Source: JAODBJ01 sp963782465 (GTDB lineage Bacteria; Actinomycetota; Acidimicrobiia; IMCC26256; PALSA-610). From it: 64,000 nucleotides of DNA. The notes under the pieces were generated by a model, which did not search any database, was not told the DNA's origin, and saw nothing but the letters and a program-made list of their open reading frames with translations. The stretch is from contig CAWAJR010000003.1 of NCBI GenBank assembly GCA_963782465.1, positions 868,001-932,000 of the forward strand, read 5' to 3'. Within the stretch, counting starts at the first letter, position 1; each line of letters begins with the position of its first letter. The translations under genes were made by a program, and so were the position numbers. Positions 9,014 through 17,329 of the stretch are shown piece after piece.

Positions 9014-10252
9014 ATGCCGCTGCCGGCGCACGGGATGACGAAAGACGAGATTCTCGCCACGTTGGCGGCCAAACGCGAGCGCGACGCGCGCTGGCAGGAC
9101 GGCCGCACGTTCGGGATGGTGTACGACGGCGGCGAAGCGCTCCACGAGGTCGCCGATGCCGTCGCGCACCTGTACCTCCACGAGAACGCGCTCAACACGC
9201 TCGCGTTCCCGAGCCTTGGCGAGATCCAGTCGGAGGTGTGCGGCTCGGTCGCCGCGATGCTCCATGGCGACACCGCCGCCGGGTTCATGACTTCCGGCGG
9301 CACCGAGAGCATTCTCATGGCGGTGTACTCGGCCCGTGAGCGAGGCCGGGTCGAACGCGGCGTCACCGAACCCGAGATGGTGATCCCCGAAAGCGCGCAC
9401 GCGGCGTTCCACAAGGCGGCGCACTACTTCGGGCTGACCCTGCACAAGGTTGCGGTCCGCGACGACTGGCGGGCCGATGTCGACGCGATGGCTGCGCGTG
9501 TGAACGAGCAAACCGTCCTCGTCGTCGGTTCGGCGCCGCAATACCCGCAGGGCGTCATCGACCCGATCCCCGAACTTGCCGCGCTCGCCGCCGACGCGGG
9601 CGCCAACTTCCACACCGACGCGTGCATGGGCGGCTTCGTGCTGCCGTTCATGGAGATGCTCGGGTACCCGGTCGCGCCGTGGGACTTTCGGGTCGACGGT
9701 GTCACGACGATCTCGGCCGACATCCACAAGCTCGGGTATGCGCCGAAGGGCGCGTCGGTGCTGCTGCACCGCACGAAGGAGTTGCGCCGCTACCAGGCGT
9801 TCGTGTTCGACGATTGGCTCGGCGGCTTCTACGCGTCGCCGGCGATGCAGGGCACCCGGCCCGGATTGCCGATGGCGACGGCATGGGCGGTGATGAACCA
9901 TCTCGGCCTCGACGGGTACCAGCGGCTCACCGAGATCACGATCCGCACCGCGCGACGCCTGGTCGCAGGGGTGCAAGACATCGAAGGATTACGGGTGCTC
10001 GGCGCACCGGAGGCGCAGTGTGTCGCGATCGCGGGGAGCGACGTCTGCGACATCTTCGCCGTCGGCGACGCGTTGCAGTCGCGTGGGTGGTTCCTCGACC
10101 GCCAGGGCCCGCCCGACTCGCTCCACGCGACAGTCAGCGCGGGCAACGAACGCGTCATCGACGATTTCCTCCGCGACCTGCGCGTGTGCGTCGGCGAGGT
10201 CGCCGGGACCCGCACCGACGACCGTTCCACGAACTACGCCACGCTCGAATAG
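9014..10252 (+). CDS. PLP-dependent lyase/decarboxylase, sphingosine-1-phosphate lyase-like
   Basis: A 412-residue group II PLP enzyme. It has FMTSGGTESILMAVYSAR near residues 94-111, HTDACMGGF (aspartate contacting the PLP ring nitrogen) and SADIHKLGYAPKG, where lysine about residue 239 should bind PLP. The family includes sphingosine-1-phosphate lyase and group II decarboxylases; the dihydrosphingosine-like substrate is not proven. The start is ATG 9014, because the longer frame back to 8855 overlaps the upstream gene. It lies directly upstream of kstR, with the kstR operator 12 bases beyond its stop. A PLP lyase is not part of the known KstR core set. Confidence 0.8.
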   Translation: MPLPAHGMTKDEILATLAAKRERDARWQDGRTFGMVYDGGEALHEVADAVAHLYLHENALNTLAFPSLGEIQSEVCGSVAAMLHGDTAAGFMTSGGTESILMAVYSARERGRVERGVTEPEMVIPESAHAAFHKAAHYFGLTLHKVAVRDDWRADVDAMAARVNEQTVLVVGSAPQYPQGVIDPIPELAALAADAGANFHTDACMGGFVLPFMEMLGYPVAPWDFRVDGVTTISADIHKLGYAPKGASVLLHRTKELRRYQAFVFDDWLGGFYASPAMQGTRPGLPMATAWAVMNHLGLDGYQRLTEITIRTARRLVAGVQDIEGLRVLGAPEAQCVAIAGSDVCDIFAVGDALQSRGWFLDRQGPPDSLHATVSAGNERVIDDFLRDLRVCVGEVAGTRTDDRSTNYATLE

Positions 10253-10263
10253 CACCGCAAAGG

Positions 10264-10277
10264 TGCAACACGTTCTA
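10264..10277. promoter_or_regulatory. KstR autoregulatory operator candidate
   Basis: TGCAACACGTTCTA fits TnnAACnnGTTnnA fully and lies 21 bases before the ATG of the kstR homologue. KstR is autoregulated in mycobacteria, so this site strongly supports the identity of the downstream regulator. Confidence 0.78.
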
Positions 10278-10298
10278 CCTTTGTGTACTGTCCGCCGG

Positions 10299-10901
10299 AT
10301 GGCGGTACGCCGACCGGGTACCCGAGCAGCCGAGACCGCGCAGCGGCGACGTCGGCTCCTCGCGGCCGCGACGACCCTCGCCGCCGAAGGTGGCTACGAC
10401 GCGGTGCAGATGCGCGACGTCGCGGCCCGCGCCGAGGTCGCGCTCGGCACCCTCTACCGGCACTACTCGTCGAAAGACCAACTCCTGCTGGCAGCCCTCG
10501 GCGAGCAGGCGGAGACGTTGCGCGACCGCCTGCAGTCGCGGCCGCCGCGCGGCGCGACCGCGGCCGACCGGGTCAGCGACGCGTTACGCCGCGCGTGCCG
10601 TGCGCTCGAACGCGAGCCGCGCGTCATCGCCGCGATGATGACGGCGATGTCGTCGCCCGACGAGGCGAACGCGCCGATGAAACGCGACGTCGACGACACG
10701 CTGCGGGCGATCATCATGACCGCGATCGCCGGTGGAGGTGGCGACAACGTCGACGACATCGTCGCGGTGCTGGGCGCAGTGTGGTTCGCCGGGCTCTCGC
10801 ACTGGGTGAACGGCCTGTCGAGTGCCGGCCAGATGGCCGCCGATCTCGAACGCGCGGCCCGACTGCTGCTCAGAGAAGAGGGCGAATCGCTTCACCGATG
10901 A
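10299..10901 (+). CDS. kstR: TetR-family repressor of sterol catabolism, KstR homologue
   Basis: A 200-residue TetR regulator. The DNA-binding region GGYDAVQMRDVAARAEVALGTLYRHYSSK (split here as GGYDAVQMRDVA and EVALGTLYRHYSSK, residues 31-59) is nearly the same as remembered KstR (Rv3574). The C-terminal part contains VWFAGLSHWVNG, matching the KstR ligand domain style. ATG 10299 is preceded by a perfect KstR-type operator. Two further sites at 6291 and 6841 define its local regulon. Its last 32 bases overlap the end of a convergent F420-type oxidoreductase gene. Confidence 0.85.
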   Translation: MAVRRPGTRAAETAQRRRRLLAAATTLAAEGGYDAVQMRDVAARAEVALGTLYRHYSSKDQLLLAALGEQAETLRDRLQSRPPRGATAADRVSDALRRACRALEREPRVIAAMMTAMSSPDEANAPMKRDVDDTLRAIIMTAIAGGGGDNVDDIVAVLGAVWFAGLSHWVNGLSSAGQMAADLERAARLLLREEGESLHR

Positions 10902-11634
10902 TCCGCGCGTTGGCCGGATTGCTCGCGTCGAGCGGCGCGAGCACCAACCAGGCGGCGCCGGCATCGACGTAGCCCCGTAACGTGGCGGCGACCTCGTCGG
11001 GAGAACCGGAGATCACGCCGGCCCGTTCGACGGCCGGGTCGAACGAGATCAACCCGCCCCACGTGCACTGCGCGCCGGGTGCGATCTCGCGCACCAGCGC
11101 GGCATCGCGGGAGAACGTCGCGACGTCGAGCCCCCAACCGTTCCAGGCGTCGGCCAGGGCGACGAGTTCGCGCACCTGCCGGGAACGGCCGCCGACCCAG
11201 ACCGGGAACCCCTGGCCGCGCGACGCGCGCACCGCCGCGTGCAACGCGTCGACACGGTCGGCCATCGTGCCGTTGTCGATCCCGTACGACTCGTTCTCGT
11301 CCTTGGTGAGATGGTCCCCGGCACCGATTCCGGCGATCAGCCGGCCGCCGGAGACGCGCTGCGCGGTGTTGAAACAATGCGCGAGCGTTGCAACCGGGCG
11401 CAGCGTGGCGCGCGCGACGAGCGTGCCGACCTGCACCCGTTGCGTCTCGGCCGCGATCGCGCCGAGCAGGGAGAAGCATTCGAGCGCGGGCCGGCGACCG
11501 CCCGGATCGTCGCGGAACACGTGGTCGTACACGAATACCGCGTCGAGGCCCGCGGCTTCGCCGGCGCGCGCGACCGTGATCGGGATCTCGGGGTCGTCGA
11601 CGAACGAAGGCAGGGCAAGGCCGAGTTGCACCAT
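10870..11634 (-). CDS. LLM-class F420-type oxidoreductase
   Basis: A 254-residue luciferase-like TIM-barrel protein. It has LGLALPSFVDDPEIPITVARAGEAAGLDAVFVYDH at the N-terminus and GGRLIAGIGAGDHLTKDENESYG, typical of F420-dependent LLM oxidoreductases. It probably reduces or oxidises a substrate with F420. ATG 11634 is chosen because the longer frame to 12087 is the shadow of the glucokinase. It overlaps kstR by 32 bases tail to tail and follows the glucokinase by 8 bases. Confidence 0.8.
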   Translation of the reverse strand: MVQLGLALPSFVDDPEIPITVARAGEAAGLDAVFVYDHVFRDDPGGRRPALECFSLLGAIAAETQRVQVGTLVARATLRPVATLAHCFNTAQRVSGGRLIAGIGAGDHLTKDENESYGIDNGTMADRVDALHAAVRASRGQGFPVWVGGRSRQVRELVALADAWNGWGLDVATFSRDAALVREIAPGAQCTWGGLISFDPAVERAGVISGSPDEVAATLRGYVDAGAAWLVLAPLDASNPANARIIGEAIRPLL

Positions 11635-11642
11635 CGCGCGCC

Positions 11643-12593
11643 TCAACCGAGCAGCGCCCGGGCGAGCACACCGGCGCCGATGCCACCGGCCCGGAGCCCG
11701 AGCGTGGCCGGGACGATCGGCACTTCGGGGCGGTAGTCGACGCCTTCGATGTGCCCCGCGAACGCGGCGCGCACCCGATCGAACAGCAGGGCGCCGAGCG
11801 CGATCACGCCGCCGGCGATCACGATCCGTTCCGGGTCGAGGATGTTGGAGAGGGCGGCCAGGCCGAGCGCGACGTTGTCGGCGAACTCGTCGAGCAGCGC
11901 GAGCGCGTCGGCGTCGCCGGCGTGCGCCGCCGTGCCCACCTGGTGACCGGTCACCGCGTGGATGTCGCCGCCCGCCGCGGCCAGGATCGCCTTGCCTCTC
12001 CCCCCGGCGATCATCTCGCGCGCCATACGCCCGAGCGCGTTGCCCGACGCGATCGCCTCCCAGTGCCCTCGCTCGCCGCACGCGCACACCGGGCCGTTGC
12101 GATCGACGGTGAAGTGGCCCACCTCGGCCGCGAAACCGTGCGCGCCGCGGAGCACGCCGCCGTTGAGGATGATCCCACCGCCGATGCCGGTGCCGAGTGT
12201 CACCATCAACGCGTCGCGGGCGCCGATCGCCGCGCCGTAGGTGACCTCGCCGAGCGCGGCGACGTTCGCGTCGTTGTCGACGATCACCTTGCGCCCCGTC
12301 TTCGCGGCGAGGGTCGCCTGCAGCGGCGCGCGGGTGATGCCGGGCAGGTTAGGCGCGTAGTCGAGCTGGCCGTCGAGGTCGACGAGGCCGGCCGCGCCGA
12401 CACCGACGGGCACGCCGGGCGTGCGCAGCGCGTCGATCGTGACGAGGCAGCCCGCGACGAGCGCATCGAAGCCGCGGTCGCTCGGTTGCATGTGATCGGC
12501 CACGACGGTGCCGTGCTCGTCGACGACGACGCCGAGCACTTTCGTGCCTCCGATGTCGAGACCGATCGTCACGCGCGGCGGGATGCTCGTCAC
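11643..12593 (-). CDS. ROK-family glucokinase
   Basis: A 316-residue sugar kinase. The phosphate loop DIGGTKVLG begins near residue 13, DNDANVAALGE and VTLGTGIGGGIILNG are the sugar and second phosphate motifs. The zinc motif reads CACGERGHWE: the usual third cysteine is histidine, a variant that may still bind metal. It phosphorylates glucose with ATP (or polyphosphate) in the cytoplasm. It sits next to a small CxxC protein and an ArsA-like ATPase, an arrangement I recall around the Streptomyces glucokinase gene. It is unrelated to the sterol genes. Confidence 0.85.
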   Translation of the reverse strand: MTSIPPRVTIGLDIGGTKVLGVVVDEHGTVVADHMQPSDRGFDALVAGCLVTIDALRTPGVPVGVGAAGLVDLDGQLDYAPNLPGITRAPLQATLAAKTGRKVIVDNDANVAALGEVTYGAAIGARDALMVTLGTGIGGGIILNGGVLRGAHGFAAEVGHFTVDRNGPVCACGERGHWEAIASGNALGRMAREMIAGGRGKAILAAAGGDIHAVTGHQVGTAAHAGDADALALLDEFADNVALGLAALSNILDPERIVIAGGVIALGALLFDRVRAAFAGHIEGVDYRPEVPIVPATLGLRAGGIGAGVLARALLG

Positions 12594-12598
12594 GGCAG

Positions 12599-12841
12599 TC
12601 AGTCGATGTCGATGCGGCGCAAGCGAGGTTCACGCGGTGCACGGGCGTGGTGCAGCGACTCGCGTTGCGCGTCGACGACCTGGTCGGCGGCGTCGAGCAC
12701 GACGCGCGCGGCGGCGATGAGCTCGTGCGCCGCGTTCAGCAGGTGCTCCATCGCTTCGGGCTGCGCACCCTGCGCCACCGCGAAGAGGTTGCCCACCGGG
12801 CACGCCGCGCACGCCTCCGGCTGCTCGGCCCGCTCGCTCAC
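12599..12841 (-). CDS. Small conserved protein with CAAC motif (DUF5304-like)
   Basis: An 80-residue protein starting at GTG 12841, overlapping the ArsA stop by four bases (GTGA). It carries CAACPVGN near residues 10-17, a helical middle (EAMEHLLNAAHELIAAARVVLDAADQVV) and a basic tail. Small proteins of this type lie between glucokinase and ArsA-like genes in actinobacteria. I cannot assign a function; the DUF5304 label is a guess from context. Confidence 0.6.
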   Translation of the reverse strand: MSERAEQPEACAACPVGNLFAVAQGAQPEAMEHLLNAAHELIAAARVVLDAADQVVDAQRESLHHARAPREPRLRRIDID

Positions 12842-13998
12842 ACGAACTCCACTTCGAGGCGATCGCCTTCGAGGCGGGCGCCGCTGACGTCGCGGCGCAC
12901 GAGGCTGTCGGGGAGCACGACGGCGCGCCGGTGCGGGCCGACCGTGAGGAACAACTCGCCGTCGGCGCGCCCGAGTTGCACGTCTTGGCGCTCGGTGAAC
13001 GGGAGGTGCACCGACAAGACCATCGTCTCGCCCACCGTCTCGACCCGCAACGGTTCGATTTCGGCGAGCCGAGCGACGGCGTCGTGGCGGTCGTAAAGGT
13101 CGGCCGCGAACGCCGACAGCAGGCGGGCACCGACGAGTTCCTCGCCCGCGAGTTCCGCGGCGAGCACCGGCAGGGGCGCGAACACCTCCTTGATCACGTC
13201 GAGGTGCTCCGACTGCGATTCCTTCCACCGTTTGAACCAGGGGTCGTCGATCGCGTCGGGCAGCATCCGGTTCGCGATCACCGCGTCGACGTGGTAGCCG
13301 AACAGCGCCAGGTAGGTGTAGGTGCGGCGCGCCTCGGCGACCACCATGCGTTCCGGGTTCACCACGAGGCGCGCGCTCGTGATCGCGCCGTCGGCGAGGA
13401 GGTCGCGCACGCCGTCGAGGCGGTCGTAGAACCGCTGGATCGCGCCGAACACCGCGTCGCCGGCCAGCGGCAGGTTCGTCATGCGGGCCATGATCGGCCG
13501 CGTCATACGGGTGAGGCGCCGCTGCGCCTCGAACACCCGGTCCATGTACCAGCCGAGGACGTCGGGGAGGGAGAGCAACCGGATCGTCTCGGCGGTCGGC
13601 GCGCAATCGACGACGATGACGTCGTAGTCGCCCGATCCGGCGAACGCCTTGATGTCGGCCAGCGCGAACACTTCGTCGAGGCCGGGGACGACGGCGAGTT
13701 CTTCCGCTTCGAGCGACCCGGCGCCCGCCCAGTCGAGCACGTCGACGAGATAGCTGCGCACGTCGCCCCATGCTTCTTCGAAGCGGGTGCGCGCGTTGAG
13801 TTGCTGGCCCCAGAGGTGGCGCGCGATCGAGGTCGGACGGTCGCCGAGCGGCTCGTCGAACGCGTCGGCGAGTGAGTGCGCGGGGTCGGTGGAGACGACG
13901 ATCGTGCGCAACCCGGCTTCGGCCGCCCGCACCGCGGTGGCAGCCGCAACGGTGGTCTTGCCGACGCCTCCTTTGCCGGTGAAGAGGAGGATGCGCAT
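12838..13998 (-). CDS. ArsA/GET3-like P-loop ATPase
   Basis: A 386-residue protein with the deviant Walker A motif GKGGVGKTT at residues 8-16, the switch I region STDPAHSLADAFD and switch II VVDCAPTAETIRLL. The C-terminal 90 residues form a beta-rich domain (MVLSVHLPFTERQDVQLGRADGELFLTVG), as in the HSP20-like tail of actinobacterial ArsA proteins. A targeting or chaperone ATPase role is likely; arsenite transport is not suggested by the neighbours. The ATG at 13998 follows the SRPBCC gene by 12 bases. Confidence 0.82.
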   Translation of the reverse strand: MRILLFTGKGGVGKTTVAAATAVRAAEAGLRTIVVSTDPAHSLADAFDEPLGDRPTSIARHLWGQQLNARTRFEEAWGDVRSYLVDVLDWAGAGSLEAEELAVVPGLDEVFALADIKAFAGSGDYDVIVVDCAPTAETIRLLSLPDVLGWYMDRVFEAQRRLTRMTRPIMARMTNLPLAGDAVFGAIQRFYDRLDGVRDLLADGAITSARLVVNPERMVVAEARRTYTYLALFGYHVDAVIANRMLPDAIDDPWFKRWKESQSEHLDVIKEVFAPLPVLAAELAGEELVGARLLSAFAADLYDRHDAVARLAEIEPLRVETVGETMVLSVHLPFTERQDVQLGRADGELFLTVGPHRRAVVLPDSLVRRDVSGARLEGDRLEVEFV

Positions 13999-14010
13999 CG
14001 GGCGGGGAGG

Positions 14011-14454
14011 TTATGCCACCCGCTCGACTTGCTTCTTCAGCTCACGCAGCGCGTTCCCCATGATCAGGCCGGCCGCCCGCCGTTTCAGCATGCCGGGGAG
14101 CGGGATCGCGATCTCGACCGCAAGGTCGTAATGCACGCGGGTCGAACCGTCGGCTTCGGGTTCGAACCGGTAGGTACCGTCGAGCCGTTTCATCATGTCG
14201 CCCTCGAGGAAATGCCACGAGAACGCCCCGGGCGCTTCGGTGTAGTCGTACTCGAGGACGTACCGCACGCTGCGGCCGAGCGCGGCAGCGCGGTATTCGA
14301 CCTTGGTGCCCCGCCCCTCGCCGTCGGTTTCGAGTATCTGCGCGCTCTTCACGTCCTTGGCCCACTCGGGGTACGACTCGAAGTCGATCGCGACGTCGTA
14401 ACACCGGTCGGCCGGGGCCTCGACGCGGATCCGCTCGCTCGCGGTTTCGGTCAT
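14011..14454 (-). CDS. SRPBCC-family lipid-binding-like protein
   Basis: A 147-residue START-like protein: IRVEAPADRCYDVAIDFESYPEWAKDVK at the N-terminus and a C-terminal amphipathic helix (RAAGLIMGNALRELKKQVERV). Such polyketide cyclase/dehydrase-like proteins bind hydrophobic ligands. AAGGAGG lies just before the ATG at 14454. The start codon overlaps the upstream membrane-protein stop (ATGA). Its place beside an ArsA-like ATPase is typical for actinobacteria. Confidence 0.78.
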   Translation of the reverse strand: MTETASERIRVEAPADRCYDVAIDFESYPEWAKDVKSAQILETDGEGRGTKVEYRAAALGRSVRYVLEYDYTEAPGAFSWHFLEGDMMKRLDGTYRFEPEADGSTRVHYDLAVEIAIPLPGMLKRRAAGLIMGNALRELKKQVERVA

Positions 14455-14882
14455 CGGCGCCCTCCTTGATTCCTGGCCGGTGCGCGTCGCGGCGGGTAGA
14501 CCCCGTGACGCGCGCCCCAGACCCCTGCGAAGCCGAGTGGGAGCATAGGGACGAGCACCGAGAACGGGTTTGCCCGCGCCGTGGCGGCCGCGATCAGGAT
14601 CGAAACCACCAGCGCGCCCATCAGGTGGCGGCGGACGTCCTTGGGCGCCGACCCGGTGAGGAAGAACAGGCTGACGACGTTGACATCGTCGCCGGCCGCG
14701 GTGCGGGCGATGCCCTTGAAGTAGGCGTAGCACCAGATCGGCAGCGACCCCAGGAACCAGGCGAGGCTCACGCCGACGGCGAGGTCGTCGAAGGCGCGCA
14801 ACCCGGCCGCGTCGGGGACGAGGACCGCCGCGAAGATCGCGACCGTGACCCACGACGCGACAATGATCTTGTGCCCGGTCAC
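14451..14882 (-). CDS. Small four-helix membrane protein, unknown
   Basis: A 143-residue protein with about four membrane helices (IIVASWVTVAIFAAVLVP, LAVGVSLAWFLGSLPIWCYAYF, LMGALVVSILIAAATA, FSVLVPMLPLGFAGVWGA). The start is GTG 14882. Not recognised beyond being an integral membrane protein. It is translationally coupled to the SRPBCC gene and lies 10 bases after the mannosyltransferase gene, so it may belong to cell-envelope functions. Confidence 0.65.
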   Translation of the reverse strand: MTGHKIIVASWVTVAIFAAVLVPDAAGLRAFDDLAVGVSLAWFLGSLPIWCYAYFKGIARTAAGDDVNVVSLFFLTGSAPKDVRRHLMGALVVSILIAAATARANPFSVLVPMLPLGFAGVWGARHGVYPPRRAPARNQGGRR

Positions 14883-14892
14883 CGGGCCGAGC

Positions 14893-16044
14893 CTACGGCC
14901 CGAACGGTTCCAGGACCGAGAAGTCGCCGCGGGTCAGCGGGAGGAGTCGGGCCACGATCTGCTCGTATCGGAAGGTGCCGACCGCGCGTCGCCGGGCCGC
15001 AGCTCCCATTTCTGCTCGCCGCGCCGGGTCGGTCAGGAGCTCGATGAGCGCCTCGCGAACGGCGCGGGTGTCGCGGGGCGGGACGACGAAGCCGGTCTCG
15101 CCGTCGGCGACCGCTTCGTGCGACCCTCCCCCGCGGCCCGCGATGCTCGGGACCCCGCAGCCGGCCGCTTCGAGGAACACCACGCCGAAGCCCTCGGCCT
15201 CGAGCCCGCCCCAGCGGTCGGCCCGGCACAACATCACGAACACGTCGGAAGCCGCGTAGAGGGCGGCAAGGTCGGCGTCGTCGACCCGGCCGAGGAAACG
15301 CACACGTCCGCGTGCCGCGCTCCCGCGGGCACGCTGCTCCAGGCGTTCCCGGTCGCGGCCACCGCCGCCGATGGCGCATTGCACGTCGATGTCGAGGCCG
15401 GCGACCGCGTCGATGAGGATGTCGAAGCCTTTGCGCGGCACGAGACGGGAGAGCCCGAGCACGAGCGGCCGATCGGTGTCGAGCCCGAACCGTTTCCGGG
15501 TTTCCGCGCGCTCGCCTTCGCTCGTCGCGGGGCGGAAGCGGTCGACGTCGACGCCGGGCGGCACGATCAGCGTCGGGAGCGCCCGGCCCGCGACGCGCGC
15601 CATCTCCTGCGCGGGGTACGTGCCCGCGGCGACCGTTCCCGCAGCGGCGCGCAGCACCCATCGCGCGGCGAACGAGACCGGCGGGATACGGCCCCACACC
15701 GAGATCTCCGCGCCGTGGCCGATCACGACGTAGGGCGCGCCGTTGCGCAGCCGCGGCCCGATCGCGCCGACCGGCAGCATCGGGTCGAGGAACACGACGC
15801 CGGCACCGACCTCGCGGGCGAGCGCGTCGACGCGACGGGCGAGCGACGGCGTCGGGAGCAACACCTTCTCTCGCGTGCGCACGACCCGGAACCGTTGCGC
15901 GTCGTCCCATGCACGGTCCCCGTCGTACGGCGTGGTGAGGACCGTCGTCTCGTCCGGCGGCAGGCGGCGCCACAACTCGTAGAGGTACGACTGGATCCCG
16001 CCGACCTTCGGCGGGAAGTCGTTGGTCACGAGCAGCGACGGCAC
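14893..16044 (-). CDS. pimB: GT4 mannosyltransferase, PimB-like
   Basis: A 383-residue glycosyltransferase family 4 protein. It begins LLVTNDFPPKVGGIQSYLYEL, has PPGVDVDRFRP, LSRLVPRKGFD and the sugar-nucleotide motif EGFGVVFLEAAGCG. These match remembered PimB (Rv2188c), which adds the second mannose to phosphatidylinositol mannoside from GDP-mannose on the inner membrane face. It supports an actinobacterium making PIM-type lipids. ATG 16044 is used; an upstream extension lacks conserved sequence. Confidence 0.78.
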   Translation of the reverse strand: MPSLLVTNDFPPKVGGIQSYLYELWRRLPPDETTVLTTPYDGDRAWDDAQRFRVVRTREKVLLPTPSLARRVDALAREVGAGVVFLDPMLPVGAIGPRLRNGAPYVVIGHGAEISVWGRIPPVSFAARWVLRAAAGTVAAGTYPAQEMARVAGRALPTLIVPPGVDVDRFRPATSEGERAETRKRFGLDTDRPLVLGLSRLVPRKGFDILIDAVAGLDIDVQCAIGGGGRDRERLEQRARGSAARGRVRFLGRVDDADLAALYAASDVFVMLCRADRWGGLEAEGFGVVFLEAAGCGVPSIAGRGGGSHEAVADGETGFVVPPRDTRAVREALIELLTDPARRAEMGAAARRRAVGTFRYEQIVARLLPLTRGDFSVLEPFGP

Positions 16045-16102
16045 GACTGTTCACGCTACCGATCGAGGTGGCCGTTGCGACGGGAACGACCCGGGTTCGC
16101 GG

Positions 16103-17329
16103 CTACGCGCCCGCGGTGAACCCCGGGTCGGTGAGCTCGGCGGCGGCAACGTCGCCCGCCGGCTCGGGCGTCGCGACGCGCGTGCGGGGGTCGACGCCGG
16201 AGCGGAGCAGCGCGAGTGCGGCGACAGCCAGCACCGCCCCGGTCGCGAACGCACCGCGGTTGCCCGCGAACGCGACGGTCGCACCGCACACGAGCGCGCC
16301 GACCGCCTGGGACAGATCGAAGAAGCTGCTGAACGTGCCGACGACCGAGGCCCGTTCGTTGTCGGGCACCCCCTGCAACGCGAGCAGCAGCAACGCCGGG
16401 TAGCACAACGACATGCCCGCGGAGAACAAGACGGTGCCCGCGAACAACCCGAACCAGCCGCGCCACGCGGCCATCAGCGCGAGGCCGCTCGCCGCGAACA
16501 CGGTCGCCAGTGACCCGGCGCGCACCGCGCCCATCGTGTCGGGCAACCGGGCGCCGAAGATCCGTACCACCAGGACCAACACGCCGTAACAGAGGAACAC
16601 GCCTTCGGCGCCGTGGTGCAGTTCGTCAGTGTAGAGGGGTACGAACGCGTTGAAGCCGGCCAACCCGACGAGCGCCAGGGCGAGCACCGCCCCCGGCGCG
16701 ACGGCGGCTCGGTGCACGAGGTGCTCCTCACGGGGCGGCGGGCCGGAACGGGCCACGTCCTTCGTGAAGACGCCCACCGCGGCCGCCGCGCCGGCCAGCG
16801 CGGCGGCGACCACCCAGGTCAGCGCGAACCGGTCTTTGCCCATGACCGCCTCACCGATCACGGGCCCGAACGCGAGGCCGCCGTAGACCGCGACCGACCA
16901 GTAGCTCACGGCTTCGCCGCGACGCTCGGCCGGTGCGAGGTCGGTGATCATCGTCGCCGCACCGACGAAGAACGCGGCTTCGCCGAGACCGGTGAGCAAC
17001 CGCGCCGCGACGAGCCAGGCGAACGAGTGCACCACGCCGTAGCACAGCGTCGAGGCGGCCACGATCGCCGCGCCGGCGATGATGAGGACGCGCCGGCCGA
17101 CCCGGTCACCGATGCGGCCGGTGAACGGGCGCAGGAGGATCGCGCCGAGGAACAGCGCACCCGACGCGACACCGACCGCGATGCTGCCTCCGTGCAGCTG
17201 GTCTTCCACGTAGTGCGGCAGGACCGGCAGCAGCATCGACAGGGCGAGGAAGTAGCAGGTCCCGGAGACGACGACGAGAACGAAGCGTGCGGTGAGCAAA
17301 CGGTCGGCGCGCGGGGCGCGCGCGTTCAT
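16103..17329 (-). CDS. Major facilitator superfamily transporter
   Basis: A 408-residue protein with about twelve hydrophobic helices. The MFS loop motif is GRIGDRVGRRVLI after helix 2. The ATG at 17329 overlaps the stop of the flavoprotein gene upstream (ATGA), so the two are coupled. A shared promoter with a TGACG-type operator at 18566 makes it a candidate importer or exporter connected with steroid metabolism, but no substrate can be read from the sequence. Confidence 0.8.
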   Translation of the reverse strand: MNARAPRADRLLTARFVLVVVSGTCYFLALSMLLPVLPHYVEDQLHGGSIAVGVASGALFLGAILLRPFTGRIGDRVGRRVLIIAGAAIVAASTLCYGVVHSFAWLVAARLLTGLGEAAFFVGAATMITDLAPAERRGEAVSYWSVAVYGGLAFGPVIGEAVMGKDRFALTWVVAAALAGAAAAVGVFTKDVARSGPPPREEHLVHRAAVAPGAVLALALVGLAGFNAFVPLYTDELHHGAEGVFLCYGVLVLVVRIFGARLPDTMGAVRAGSLATVFAASGLALMAAWRGWFGLFAGTVLFSAGMSLCYPALLLLALQGVPDNERASVVGTFSSFFDLSQAVGALVCGATVAFAGNRGAFATGAVLAVAALALLRSGVDPRTRVATPEPAGDVAAAELTDPGFTAGA

